This document shows positions 9,664 to 18,324 of a DNA stretch of 64,000 nt, one piece after another. Numbering within the stretch: position 1 is the stretch's first letter; the number at the start of each line of letters is the position of its first letter. The stretch is taken from assembly GCF_003346715.1 (NCBI RefSeq), contig NZ_QQPQ01000016.1:1-64000 (forward strand), read 5' to 3'. Under the pieces are notes generated by a model. That model saw nothing but the letters and a program-made list of their open reading frames with translations, was not told where the DNA came from and ran no database searches. The stretch comes from Oceanispirochaeta sp. M1 (GTDB lineage: Bacteria; Spirochaetota; Spirochaetia; DSM-2461). A program made the translations under genes and the position numbers.

Positions 9664-11214
9664 ATGAAACTTACAGGACATGGAAAAAAATGGCTGTTGG
9701 GAATGGTCATTTTTCTGCTGGCGGGATTCCTTTTTGCAAAAGGGGATAAGGAATCTTCAACTGCTTCAAGTGAGAAGGATGAAGGGATTACGGAAATGGA
9801 ACTGTTTGTCAATCATAGTTGGTGGACACTCAAAAATTGGAACGGAACTATTCCGGAGGAGATAACAAATGAGACAGGTGTCAGGCTTAATATTCATGTA
9901 GCTACTGACTCGAATCAGCTTCCCTTGATGATCGCGTCGGATGAGCTGCCTGAATTGATCTATACGAGCAATGAAGGGAGCGGTTTTTACAAGATGCTTT
10001 CCAATTCTAATGTCTGTTATCCATGGAATGAACTCATTGAGAAATATGCGGTGGATTTCAAACCGGATCCAATGCTGGCAAAAATCAATACTGTAAAGGA
10101 CGGAAATTTCTATACAATTCTAAACAATCTCTCTTCTCAGAACGAGTGGAATGCAAAACCGAAGGCAATCCCTGCGGGAATGCCAGGTATAGCGATTCGG
10201 ACAGATCTTATGGAAGAACTGGGAAATCCTCCTCTTCAAAATCTGGTAGATTTTGAAAACACACTCATGATGGTTAAAAAGAACTATCCTGATATGATTC
10301 CACTCATTATGGAGCCAAACTGGCTCGGAGCTTATTTTAGGGCTGCCTTTGGAACTCAGGAGACGGGCTTTGAGATAAAAGATGATAAACTGATACATGT
10401 TCTCTATGAACAAGAGCAACTGGATTATTATCTTTTCCTAAATCGCCTATATCGTAACGGACTTATTACGGCGGAAAACTTTGCCATTAAAGGTGGAGAT
10501 TCAGCCAGGGCAGAGGAATTCGCACTTAACGGAAAGGCTTTTGCTTATCAGCATGAAATAACTATAGCAGACCGGTTGAACACAAAGCTGGAAAGAAGTG
10601 ATAAGAATTTCAGATTTAATCTAATCTCTAATCTACTAAGTGAAAACTTTGAATTCTACCAGAACGAAATCGGCTGGTCGGGTGTTTTTATTACTAAAGA
10701 AAATAAAAATCCTGAAAAAGCGATCAATTTTGTCAAATATATGAGCAGTGACAAAGGTCAGATGACAGGACTCTGGGGAATCGAAGGAAGGGACTGGTCC
10801 ATGCATGAGGAAGGGTATCCGATATTTAATTATAATTCACAGGATACTGATTTTCTTGATCATGAAGGAATCTTCTGGTGGGGACTTTTATTTTCTACAG
10901 CTGCAAATGAGGGACTGGGGAAATTTGTACCTGGCACTGAGATGACAGAGGCTGGTCTGGAAATGAAAAAGGTTGCTGTTTTCCGTCCTGAGTTGGGATT
11001 GATAAAACCTGAACCTGAATCAGATATCGATATAATAAGTAAAAAAATAAAAGATATGGTCGAAATTGAAGAGATCAATATATATCTTGCTGAATCTGAG
11101 GCTGAAGCCGAAGAAGCTTATTATAGAATGATTGGTCTTGCTGAGCGGATTGGACTGGAAAAGTATTCTGTATGGGCCAATGAACAGTATGGGATGATTA
11201 AAGATTCATTCTAA
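9664..11214 (+). CDS. Large extracellular solute-binding protein (LipO/LplA type)
   Basis: Binding protein of 516 residues, longer than the 400-450 of ordinary sugar-binding proteins and typical for LplA/LipO partners of LplB/LplC permeases. These usually bind complex oligosaccharides such as pectin or xylan fragments. The signal peptide (about 1-28) ends LFAKGDKESS, again without a lipobox Cys. AGGAGG precedes the ATG closely. Visible features include an early ITNETGVRLNIH-like lobe and the late MSSDKGQMTGLWGIEGRDW stretch, conserved in this subfamily. The ligand is unknown. Confidence 0.92.
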   Translation: MKLTGHGKKWLLGMVIFLLAGFLFAKGDKESSTASSEKDEGITEMELFVNHSWWTLKNWNGTIPEEITNETGVRLNIHVATDSNQLPLMIASDELPELIYTSNEGSGFYKMLSNSNVCYPWNELIEKYAVDFKPDPMLAKINTVKDGNFYTILNNLSSQNEWNAKPKAIPAGMPGIAIRTDLMEELGNPPLQNLVDFENTLMMVKKNYPDMIPLIMEPNWLGAYFRAAFGTQETGFEIKDDKLIHVLYEQEQLDYYLFLNRLYRNGLITAENFAIKGGDSARAEEFALNGKAFAYQHEITIADRLNTKLERSDKNFRFNLISNLLSENFEFYQNEIGWSGVFITKENKNPEKAINFVKYMSSDKGQMTGLWGIEGRDWSMHEEGYPIFNYNSQDTDFLDHEGIFWWGLLFSTAANEGLGKFVPGTEMTEAGLEMKKVAVFRPELGLIKPEPESDIDIISKKIKDMVEIEEINIYLAESEAEAEEAYYRMIGLAERIGLEKYSVWANEQYGMIKDSF

Positions 11215-11230
11215 ATATACATAATATAAG

Positions 11231-11247
11231 GCCGGGTGATACCCGGC
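11231..11247 (+). terminator. GC-rich hairpin after the binding-protein gene
   Basis: GCCGGGT and ACCCGGC form a perfect 7-bp stem around a GAT loop, 16 bases after the binding-protein stop. A moderately T-rich stretch follows rather than a clean T run. It may attenuate readthrough into the kinase gene or protect the upstream message. Confidence 0.5.
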
Positions 11248-11283
11248 TTACATTTAATAAATCAATTGTGGTAGATTCGTAAA

Positions 11284-13071
11284 ATGAAATGGAATATTTT
11301 TCAACCGGGAATGGTGAGAAAGCTCTTTATCTCTTACATAACAATTATTCTGTTTCCCTTCTGCTTGCTGTTCGGATACTTATATCTGCAAATAGCAGGG
11401 GAAGTGTACCGACAGTATTCAGAAACAGAACAGTTACTTCTTGAAAAAAATCTTATAACAATTCAGGAAAAATTGGATCAGTATGAAGCTGTTCACAAGC
11501 TTTTTCAGACTAACCGGGTTCTTCTTGAACTCTTATCCGGGGATTATTATACACCGGCAGATAGTATGTATCATTTCCTCAAATACATCCGTCCACTTTT
11601 TGAATATGTGGAATTAAATACACCTGACTTAAAGCGCTTATGTCTATATTCAATAAATGAAAATCTTTCAATTTTAAAGCCCGAGATCATTCACCTGTCT
11701 GAAGGACCGAATGTAGGATCTTTTTCAGAAGAAATAAAAGGGCAGTGGAATTTTTTCCCGGGTGAAAACAACGAAGAATCGAGCTTTCATTTCTTGAAAC
11801 CAATTTTTAACAATGAATATACGCGGGAACTGGGATTTTTAGAACTGCAGATTCCTGAAACTGCAATTAGTAATTTGGTGGCAAGAGAGGATTGGGAGTC
11901 TGGAAAAGAGGTTCTGTTTTATCTGGACAAAGAGGATAAAATCCTTTTAACAGGTTCCGAGAATACAATGGATTTTCCGCTCTATAAGGATCTGATTCAG
12001 AATTTTATAAATGGAAATAAAAGCGACTTCGGAATAATCCGCAGAACTAATAAAAAATATGTAATCAATCGGGTTGAAATTGAGAGTATTGGTCTCGATC
12101 TTTTGCTCATTCAAGAGGTTGACGGTAGATTCCCTGGTTTTAAAAAAAAGAGAGACCTGGTTTTTTTGCTGCTACTGGTTTTTCTTCTTCTCCTGACTTT
12201 TGTTTATCAGGTCATTATCTATTTCTATGCCCGTAGAATTAATGCTCTGGCTGCTCATATGAAGACTATCGATAAAGGGAACTTCAATCAGATTCCGGTG
12301 GATCATAGAAAGGATGAAATTACCTGCCTGGTCGGGGTTTTCAACGATATGATATACCGGATTGATGAACTAGTTAACCGGGTTCATAAAGAGGAGCTGA
12401 TGCGTAAGGAAATCGCATATTCGGCTCTGCAGGCTCAGGTCAAACCACATTTTATTTACAATACTCTTGAAACCATCAGAATGCTTGCAGAAGCAAATGA
12501 TGATATCAATGTAGCAGAACTATGTTACCGTTTTGGTCTGTTTATTCGTTATACTCTGGCTTCTCATAAAAAAGAAGTGACTCTCAAAGATGAGTTCGAT
12601 AATATTAGGAACTTTATTGAAATATATCACTACCGATTCGGAGCTAGGCTTGAGTCAGTCATCGCCCCGGGAACCGAAACATTGAATATTATCTGTCCAT
12701 GGTTTCTGTTGCAGCCTATCGTTGAGAATTCAGTGATTCATGGTCTTTCTGGCAATGTCAGAAAGGGACAGATTGTTGTCGAATCCGGCTTCAGGGATGG
12801 GAAATTGGTGATTTCCATTACTGATAATGGCAGAGGAATATCAGGAATCAAAATTAAGGAACTGCATAATTCACTGTTAAAGAATGAGATTTCTGGAGAA
12901 ACAGATCATCTAAATGGAAGTTTAGGGGTGACAAATGTGTATGAACGCCTGAAAGTGTTTTATGGTCCTGAAGCTCAATTTATTATTGACAGTGAAGAAG
13001 GGAAAGGAACTGTTGTAATGATGATTATTCCTGCGGAGGAATTACAATATGCTGAAAATCCTTCTTGTTGA
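11284..13071 (+). CDS. Sensor histidine kinase (YesM-like)
   Basis: Membrane sensor kinase of 595 residues serving the LplB/LplC/LipO importer. The first membrane helix is at about 15-38 and a periplasmic sensor region of about 250 residues follows. The second helix (about 290-317) leads into a HAMP segment (MKTIDKGNFNQIPVDHRKDE). The His_kinase domain carries the acceptor His in QVKPHFIYNTLE. The HATPase domain shows LLQPIVENSVIHG, DNGRGI and GSLGVTNVYERL. The ribosome site is weak. The end overlaps the regulator gene by 23 bases. Confidence 0.93.
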   Translation: MKWNIFQPGMVRKLFISYITIILFPFCLLFGYLYLQIAGEVYRQYSETEQLLLEKNLITIQEKLDQYEAVHKLFQTNRVLLELLSGDYYTPADSMYHFLKYIRPLFEYVELNTPDLKRLCLYSINENLSILKPEIIHLSEGPNVGSFSEEIKGQWNFFPGENNEESSFHFLKPIFNNEYTRELGFLELQIPETAISNLVAREDWESGKEVLFYLDKEDKILLTGSENTMDFPLYKDLIQNFINGNKSDFGIIRRTNKKYVINRVEIESIGLDLLLIQEVDGRFPGFKKKRDLVFLLLLVFLLLLTFVYQVIIYFYARRINALAAHMKTIDKGNFNQIPVDHRKDEITCLVGVFNDMIYRIDELVNRVHKEELMRKEIAYSALQAQVKPHFIYNTLETIRMLAEANDDINVAELCYRFGLFIRYTLASHKKEVTLKDEFDNIRNFIEIYHYRFGARLESVIAPGTETLNIICPWFLLQPIVENSVIHGLSGNVRKGQIVVESGFRDGKLVISITDNGRGISGIKIKELHNSLLKNEISGETDHLNGSLGVTNVYERLKVFYGPEAQFIIDSEEGKGTVVMMIIPAEELQYAENPSC

Positions 13072-14566
13072 TGATGAACCCCTAATTCTTAAGGGGCTTA
13101 GTAGAATAATTGAACGTGAGGATAATTTAAAGGCGAAAGTACTGTGTGCCGAAAGTGCCGCTGAAGCAATGGAGCTTTCGGCAGAATTCCGCCCCAATGT
13201 AGTTCTTGTGGATATAAATATGCCAGAGATGAATGGTCTTCAACTGATAGAGAAGCTGAAAAAAAGGAATATAGCCGATAGGTTTATTGTTCTCACCGGA
13301 TATGATGATTTTGAGTATGTGCGCACTGCTCTACGGCTGAATGTTCAGGATTATTTAATGAAACCGATAAATAAGGAGCTGCTGCTGAAAAATCTCCATT
13401 CCTGTGCACTTAAAAAGGAATTTGAGATCCGGGAAATGAGGGAAGCGAGACTTGCTGTTCTAAGAACCCACTTCTTTCAATCACAATTTCCGGACCAGAT
13501 TTCTCTTTCTAAAAGGGAACTAATGGAACTTTTCCCTGCTGAGTTTATTCTTGTTACTGTGTTCAGGTCTGTATCTCCTTTCCCCCCGGCGATAATTTCA
13601 GAAATTGAGGGTCAACTGTTACGATTATTTAAAACCAAATATACCTTTTTTTCCGATAACAGGGAGGAACTCGTTCTCATTGTAAACTGGGACGGGGAGA
13701 TTTCTGAAGAAATAATTGCAGACACCCTGAATGCGTTAGTACTCAAGCTTTCGGAATCTTCTATTATGAGCATTCAATCAGGAATTAGCTATGCCGGTAG
13801 AGATATTAATACAGTAAAAGATTTGTATACAAACGCCGTGAACAGCTGTGATCTCGAATCTTTTTTCAGGGAGTCTTCTGTTGAATCCCCGATAATGTTC
13901 GGTATCCCTTTAGAAAAACTTCGAGAATTGATGAAATCAGATGTGAGAAATAGACGAACCCATAGTCAATTAATGGCATATCAAAGAGAATTGCTGGCGA
14001 GAAATTCAGGTGAGAAAAAAGGTCTTAGTAGTATATTGAGACAGTTGTCTGGGGATTTAAAAACAGAGCTTGAATCTTGTAGTTGTTCGCCGGAACAACT
14101 GTTTTATAAAAAGATATACTATTCAGAATCAGATCACTTTATATTCCTAAACAGAAATATAAGGTTTCTTATTGAATCCCTGAAATCAACCCTCATCTTA
14201 TATGATGAAATGGTGGAGTATGATATCAAGGGCGTTTCTTCTCATATTCAAAAGATTCTTCTGTTTATTCATGAGAACTATGATAAGGACCTATGTCTTG
14301 ATTGTCTGGCTTTGGAATTCAATCTTCATCCCAATTATATCAGTGATCTTTTTCGAAAGGAAGCGGGGTCTTCATTTCTTAAATATCTGAATGTGTTCCG
14401 TATAGAAAAAGCGAAGGATATTATCAATAAAAATTCGATGTTGTCATTTGAGGAGGTTGCGGAAAAAGCGGGATACTCTAATTCACGGTATTTTTACAGG
14501 GTGTTCAAGAAATATTCCGGAATAACACCGGGTCAGTACCGGAGAAAAGTAAAAAATGAAGTATAG
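13049..14566 (+). CDS. Response regulator, REC plus AraC-type HTH (YesN-like)
   Basis: Response regulator of 505 residues paired with the overlapping kinase. The receiver domain (about 1-120) has LVDDEP, the phospho-acceptor Asp in VLVDINMPEMNG and Lys in DYLMKPI. The C-terminal AraC domain (about 400-502) has LALEFNLHPNYISDLFRKEA and VAEKAGYSNSRYFYRVFKK. GGAGG before the ATG lies inside the kinase coding region. It likely activates the operon in which it is encoded. Confidence 0.93.
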   Translation: MLKILLVDDEPLILKGLSRIIEREDNLKAKVLCAESAAEAMELSAEFRPNVVLVDINMPEMNGLQLIEKLKKRNIADRFIVLTGYDDFEYVRTALRLNVQDYLMKPINKELLLKNLHSCALKKEFEIREMREARLAVLRTHFFQSQFPDQISLSKRELMELFPAEFILVTVFRSVSPFPPAIISEIEGQLLRLFKTKYTFFSDNREELVLIVNWDGEISEEIIADTLNALVLKLSESSIMSIQSGISYAGRDINTVKDLYTNAVNSCDLESFFRESSVESPIMFGIPLEKLRELMKSDVRNRRTHSQLMAYQRELLARNSGEKKGLSSILRQLSGDLKTELESCSCSPEQLFYKKIYYSESDHFIFLNRNIRFLIESLKSTLILYDEMVEYDIKGVSSHIQKILLFIHENYDKDLCLDCLALEFNLHPNYISDLFRKEAGSSFLKYLNVFRIEKAKDIINKNSMLSFEEVAEKAGYSNSRYFYRVFKKYSGITPGQYRRKVKNEV

Positions 14567-14678
14567 GCCTTTCAAATTACTTTGAGTTGAAAAGTAATCT
14601 TACTCAGTATCTATCGGAAAGATGTTCATGAAGGGTCCCCCCTCGACTTGCAACATAAAATGCCAGTTTTTAAGAAAT

Positions 14679-15061
14679 TTATTCACTTTTATATTTTCTC
14701 CCCTGAGTTATTCGCTTCACGGCATCAATCAGTTCCTTGGGAGCCGCTTCTTTTATCATATAACCGGCGGCACCATCTTCTAACACACGAATGGTAGACT
14801 GTTCTTCGGGATAGATACTTAACACTAGAACAGGGAGATCCTGGATCTCCGGTTTAAGCTGCTGGACATATCCATACCAATATTTCCCGGCATGGATATG
14901 TCCAGAATCAGGATCTCATATTTATTAGCCCTGGCTTTTTCCAATACTTCAAATCCATTGACAGCTTCATCTATGACCTAAATACTGGGTTCATCAGAAA
15001 AGATTTATAACAGCCCTTTTCGAACAACAGTATGGTCATCGGCAATCAGTGCTTTTATCAT
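14679..15061 (-). pseudogene. Decayed NarL/FixJ-type response regulator (receiver domain)
   Basis: The frame starts MIKALIADDHTVVRKGLL and is cut by a TAA at 15005-15007 and a TAG at 14978-14980. It continues through EILILDISMPG, which contains the phosphorylation Asp, and then needs a frameshift near 14880. After the shift it reads QQLKPEIQDLPVLVLS and DGAAGYMIKEAAPKELIDAV, a classic NarL receiver end. It stops after KYKSE, where the linker should begin, so the LuxR-type HTH is gone. Two nonsense codons, a frameshift and domain loss make it a clear pseudogene. Confidence 0.85.
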
Positions 15062-15182
15062 CCTGATTATCCTTATATTAATAAATAGTTCTAACTCTAT
15101 AATATATTTTTATACTTAAGATTAGCATAAAATCTTTCTGAAATTATTGTGATTATTTGTCCTACAAGGGAATTGCCACTTT

Positions 15183-15590
15183 TCAAACAGTTCCTTTCCC
15201 CGGGTATCTTGTAATATAAAACTCACCACCATGTGAATTACACCTTTCTTTTATTCCAAGAAGTCCAAATGCATGGGAAGATTTAGTATCATCGGCCTTG
15301 ATTCCAATGCCATCATTTTCAACATTCAGTATAATCTTTTCCTTATGCAAATTAAGTGAAACATCTACAGTGTCCGCCTTTGAATGACGAATTATGTTCG
15401 TAATAGATTATTGGAAAATCCGAAAAAGAGTAATGAAGTCCATATAAGATTGCAGGAAAATAAAATAGGTCATGCTCAGCTCCAACACGAAATAATCTAT
15501 CATATATTTGGAAGGAAAAAAACATAGGACGTGAACGATACAATGATAGAATTGCTGACACCTTATGCACTGATATGGCCCTACAGGCAT
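15183..15590 (-). pseudogene. Decayed NarX/UhpB-type histidine kinase (ATPase domain)
   Basis: The last 75 codons encode a recognisable HATPase end: SITNIIRHSKAD, the G1-like VENDGIGI, then AFGLLGIKER and PGKGTV followed by a stop. Immediately before SITNII the frame reads TLFRIFQ and then TAA at 15408-15410, where the family has FQE, so a Glu codon probably became a stop. Sequence further upstream (to about 15590) is only weakly kinase-like, and the dimerisation His domain is missing. It is the natural partner of the decayed NarL-type regulator next to it. The upstream limit is approximate. Confidence 0.75.
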
Positions 15591-15760
15591 TTATGGCAGA
15601 GAATGACCGGGGTTTGCATTAATGACTTGAACATAGTCATCTAACATCTATGATAATCCTGCCTGCAGCTCCAGTATTTTTTATTTTTCGCAACTCTTTT
15701 TTCCCAAAGACTTGTCAATCAAAAACAAAGATAGTACTAATTAAGTTAGGAGAAACTATC

Positions 15761-16765
15761 ATGCGCCCGTATAATCTTCCCTGTTTTGATGATATTGATA
15801 TGGACTATCTCTCATTTCTCCAGAAAGAGTTCGGCTGCTGTTGTGACAATGGTTCCTGTTTCAGGAAACTGGAGATCCCTTCCGCGTTGGGAGAGGGTAG
15901 TTTTCAGAGGGTACAGGCCCGGAACTCCCTTGAAATCTGGCGAGTGAAAACCCGACTGCATCAACCACTTACATTGCCCTTTCAGATGAGAGTTCCCCGA
16001 TTCGAGATCTGTTACTGTCGGACCGGTCATGTAGTAATTGACTCCGACATGGATCGTCTCAATTGTTCATTCAGTGATGGAAACTATCAGACGAATCTTA
16101 TGAATTTTTCCGGCAGTATGACCTATGCTCCCGGCATCCCCCAGGAATTTGTATCGATTCTTTTCTATCAGGAATTTCTGGATTCCCTTCCCATGACCTT
16201 TCTGTCTTTTTCGGAACTGAATGAGGAGAAAAAAATTGAAGTGTATCAACCTACCGAAACCCCTTTTGTGTTGAAACAGTCATTTGAAAAGATTCTGGAT
16301 TGTCCTGCCAGTGATATCACTCTTCTGCTCCAACTGGAAGGAATGGGTATGGAGATCCTTTCCAGGATCATTACCCTTCATTTTCAAAACTCCCGATCCA
16401 GTGAGAACCAACCAGTCCTTTCTCTTTCCGACAAAGCCCGGCTCGAACAGGTTCGGACGATAATTGATGATAATCTGCACCGGAATATTACCATCAAAGA
16501 GCTGTCTCTTCAGGTCGGACTGAACACTCACAAGTTGACTAGCGGATTCCGGACACTTTATGGAATCAGTTTAAATCAGTATCGTAAAGATGCCCGTATG
16601 AAAAAAGCCGAAGAAATACTTCTTTCGGGGCAATGGAATATATCCGAAACAGCCTTCCTTGTCGGTTATCAGAGTGTAGGGCATTTTACAAATGATTTTA
16701 GACGTCATTATGGTTTATGTCCCGGTGAATTCCGAAAGGGTTGCATGAAAACCGATACAGCCTGA
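15761..16765 (+). CDS. AraC-family regulator, PchR/YbtA-like
   Basis: Transcription regulator of about 334 residues at the head of the iron/siderophore locus. The ATG at 15761 follows TTAGGAGA with good spacing, so the longer frame beginning at 15650 is not used. The N-terminal ligand domain contains a cysteine cluster (CCC at 26-28, C33) and the sentence-like FEICYCRTG seen in siderophore-responsive AraC proteins. The C-terminal double HTH is at about 225-325 (ELSLQVGLNTHKLTSGFRTL, then ETAFLVGYQSVGHFTNDFRR). The usual role of such proteins is to activate siderophore uptake genes when ferri-siderophore is bound. That role is inferred from context and similarity. Confidence 0.85.
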   Translation: MRPYNLPCFDDIDMDYLSFLQKEFGCCCDNGSCFRKLEIPSALGEGSFQRVQARNSLEIWRVKTRLHQPLTLPFQMRVPRFEICYCRTGHVVIDSDMDRLNCSFSDGNYQTNLMNFSGSMTYAPGIPQEFVSILFYQEFLDSLPMTFLSFSELNEEKKIEVYQPTETPFVLKQSFEKILDCPASDITLLLQLEGMGMEILSRIITLHFQNSRSSENQPVLSLSDKARLEQVRTIIDDNLHRNITIKELSLQVGLNTHKLTSGFRTLYGISLNQYRKDARMKKAEEILLSGQWNISETAFLVGYQSVGHFTNDFRRHYGLCPGEFRKGCMKTDTA

Positions 16766-16819
16766 TTTTTTAAATTCCAATTTCGAAAATACAAATTCCA
16801 AAATAGTCTGTAATAAAAA

Positions 16820-16835
16820 GTTAGCACAGGCTAAC
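16820..16835. promoter_or_regulatory. Perfect palindrome upstream of the MATE gene (candidate operator)
   Basis: GTTAGC and GCTAAC flank a 4-base ACAG centre. It lies 34 bases before the chosen MATE start and just upstream of an AT-rich TATATTAGTATAGT segment that could hold the -10 box. TTAG/CTAA half-sites resemble those of DtxR/IdeR-type iron boxes. Similar CTAA...TTAG half-sites occur between 15738 and 15752, before the AraC gene. The regulator is unproven. Confidence 0.45.
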
Positions 16836-16868
16836 TATATTAGTATAGTTTTTTTGGAGAAGATGTTA

Positions 16869-18242
16869 ATGAATGATAATCGTGAAGAATTATTACAGGC
16901 TCCCATGGGAAAGCTTTTTGTAAAGATGGCGGTTCCCGGAATGATAGGCATGTTGGTTATCGGGCTGTACAACCTTGTGGACAGTATCTTTGTTGGACAG
17001 TTTGTGGGACCCGCTGCTGTTTCGGCGGTAGCTATGGGGTATGCTGTCGTTCTTGTCAATCAGGCGATACTGAGTCTGTTCGCTACCGGAGGCATGTCAC
17101 TTTTTTCAAGAGCCATGGGTGCAAATGATAAGGAAACCATAAACTCAATTTTTGGAAATGTACTCTGGCCGGTAGGGATTCTTTCTGTCCTACTTACCTT
17201 GTTTACCTATCATTTTTCCCGGGAAATACTGATTTTTCTGGGAGCAAAAGGGGAAATTCTGGAACTGGGCGTCGTGTATCTGAAGCCCCTCTCTCTTGGA
17301 TTTGTCTTTGGAGCTCTCGGTCCTGCTCTAAACTTTCTTATCAGAGGCGAAGGGCAGATGAAGAGTGCCATGAGAATCGTGGTGCTGGGGGCAATTCTGA
17401 ATATCGTTCTGGACCCCATTCTTATCAAGGTTTTAAAAATGGGTATGAGCGGGGCTGCCGTTGCGACCATAATCGGACAGGCTTTTATTGTTGCAGGAGA
17501 CTTAATTCATTTTATGTCCGGTAAAAGTGTGATTACCCTGAACAGAAGAAGTTTCAGAATATCCTGGAATCTAATGCCTGAAATGATGAAGATTGGATTT
17601 TCAGGGATGATTATGTCGATAGCTGTTGCAATACAGCTGTCCATACTCCTCTCATTAAGCTCAAGTTATGGTGCCGCCAGCAATATTGTTATGAGCACAG
17701 CCTTCCGGGTTATGTGCTTTTTCTATATCCCTCTGTTTGGTATCTCTTATGGTCTCCAGCCTGTTATCGGAGCTAATTTTGGAGCGGGATTATACCCCAG
17801 GGTGAGAGAGGCCTTTTGGTATTTCGGAAAAATCGCATCGGTTATTTCTATCTGTATCTGGTTTTTCTTTCAGATTTTTGCTTCTTCTATTCTTTCCTGG
17901 TTTATCACCGATAGTGGAATGGTGGAAATGGGAATCAAATGGTTCCGTCTGTTTCAGGCCAGTTTTCTGCTCTATGGCTTTATCAGTATTTCTATAATGC
18001 TTTTCATGGCTACCGGAAAAGCTGCCCAGGGTGCTTTGTTAACTCTGGGCCGGCAGATTCTGTTTTTTATCCCCCTGGCATATATTCTTCCACATTTTCT
18101 GGGAGAAAAAGGTTTGTGGCTGTCATACCCTCTCGGAGATCTGCTAATTATGTTGCTGAGTGTTTTTCTTGTCGCCCCGGAGTTAAAAAAATTAAGAGCA
18201 TCCAAACAAAAATCACACAAAATGGCATTTAACATCAGCTGA
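16869..18242 (+). CDS. MATE-family multidrug/siderophore efflux protein
   Basis: Inner-membrane cation-coupled antiporter of about 457 residues with twelve predicted membrane segments in two homologous halves. Typical early features are PGMIGMLVIGLYNLVDSIFV and GPAAVSAVAMG. The TTG at 16854 overlaps the GGAG site, so the ATG at 16869, nine bases after GGAG, is preferred. It is the first gene after the AraC regulator in the iron locus. It may export a siderophore, its breakdown product or a toxic compound; the sequence cannot decide between these. Confidence 0.9.
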   Translation: MNDNREELLQAPMGKLFVKMAVPGMIGMLVIGLYNLVDSIFVGQFVGPAAVSAVAMGYAVVLVNQAILSLFATGGMSLFSRAMGANDKETINSIFGNVLWPVGILSVLLTLFTYHFSREILIFLGAKGEILELGVVYLKPLSLGFVFGALGPALNFLIRGEGQMKSAMRIVVLGAILNIVLDPILIKVLKMGMSGAAVATIIGQAFIVAGDLIHFMSGKSVITLNRRSFRISWNLMPEMMKIGFSGMIMSIAVAIQLSILLSLSSSYGAASNIVMSTAFRVMCFFYIPLFGISYGLQPVIGANFGAGLYPRVREAFWYFGKIASVISICIWFFFQIFASSILSWFITDSGMVEMGIKWFRLFQASFLLYGFISISIMLFMATGKAAQGALLTLGRQILFFIPLAYILPHFLGEKGLWLSYPLGDLLIMLLSVFLVAPELKKLRASKQKSHKMAFNIS

Positions 18243-18324
18243 TGCTGTCTGGAGGAGTAATGGATAAATCGATTCAGCTAAATGATGTCAATCAGAATTT
18301 TATGAAGAAAGGAAGAGTAATAAT

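Noticed and set aside
14576-14598. ATTACTTT/AAAGTAAT hairpin after the second response regulator
   Set aside because: AT-rich stem and no T-run; could be chance in AT-rich sequence.
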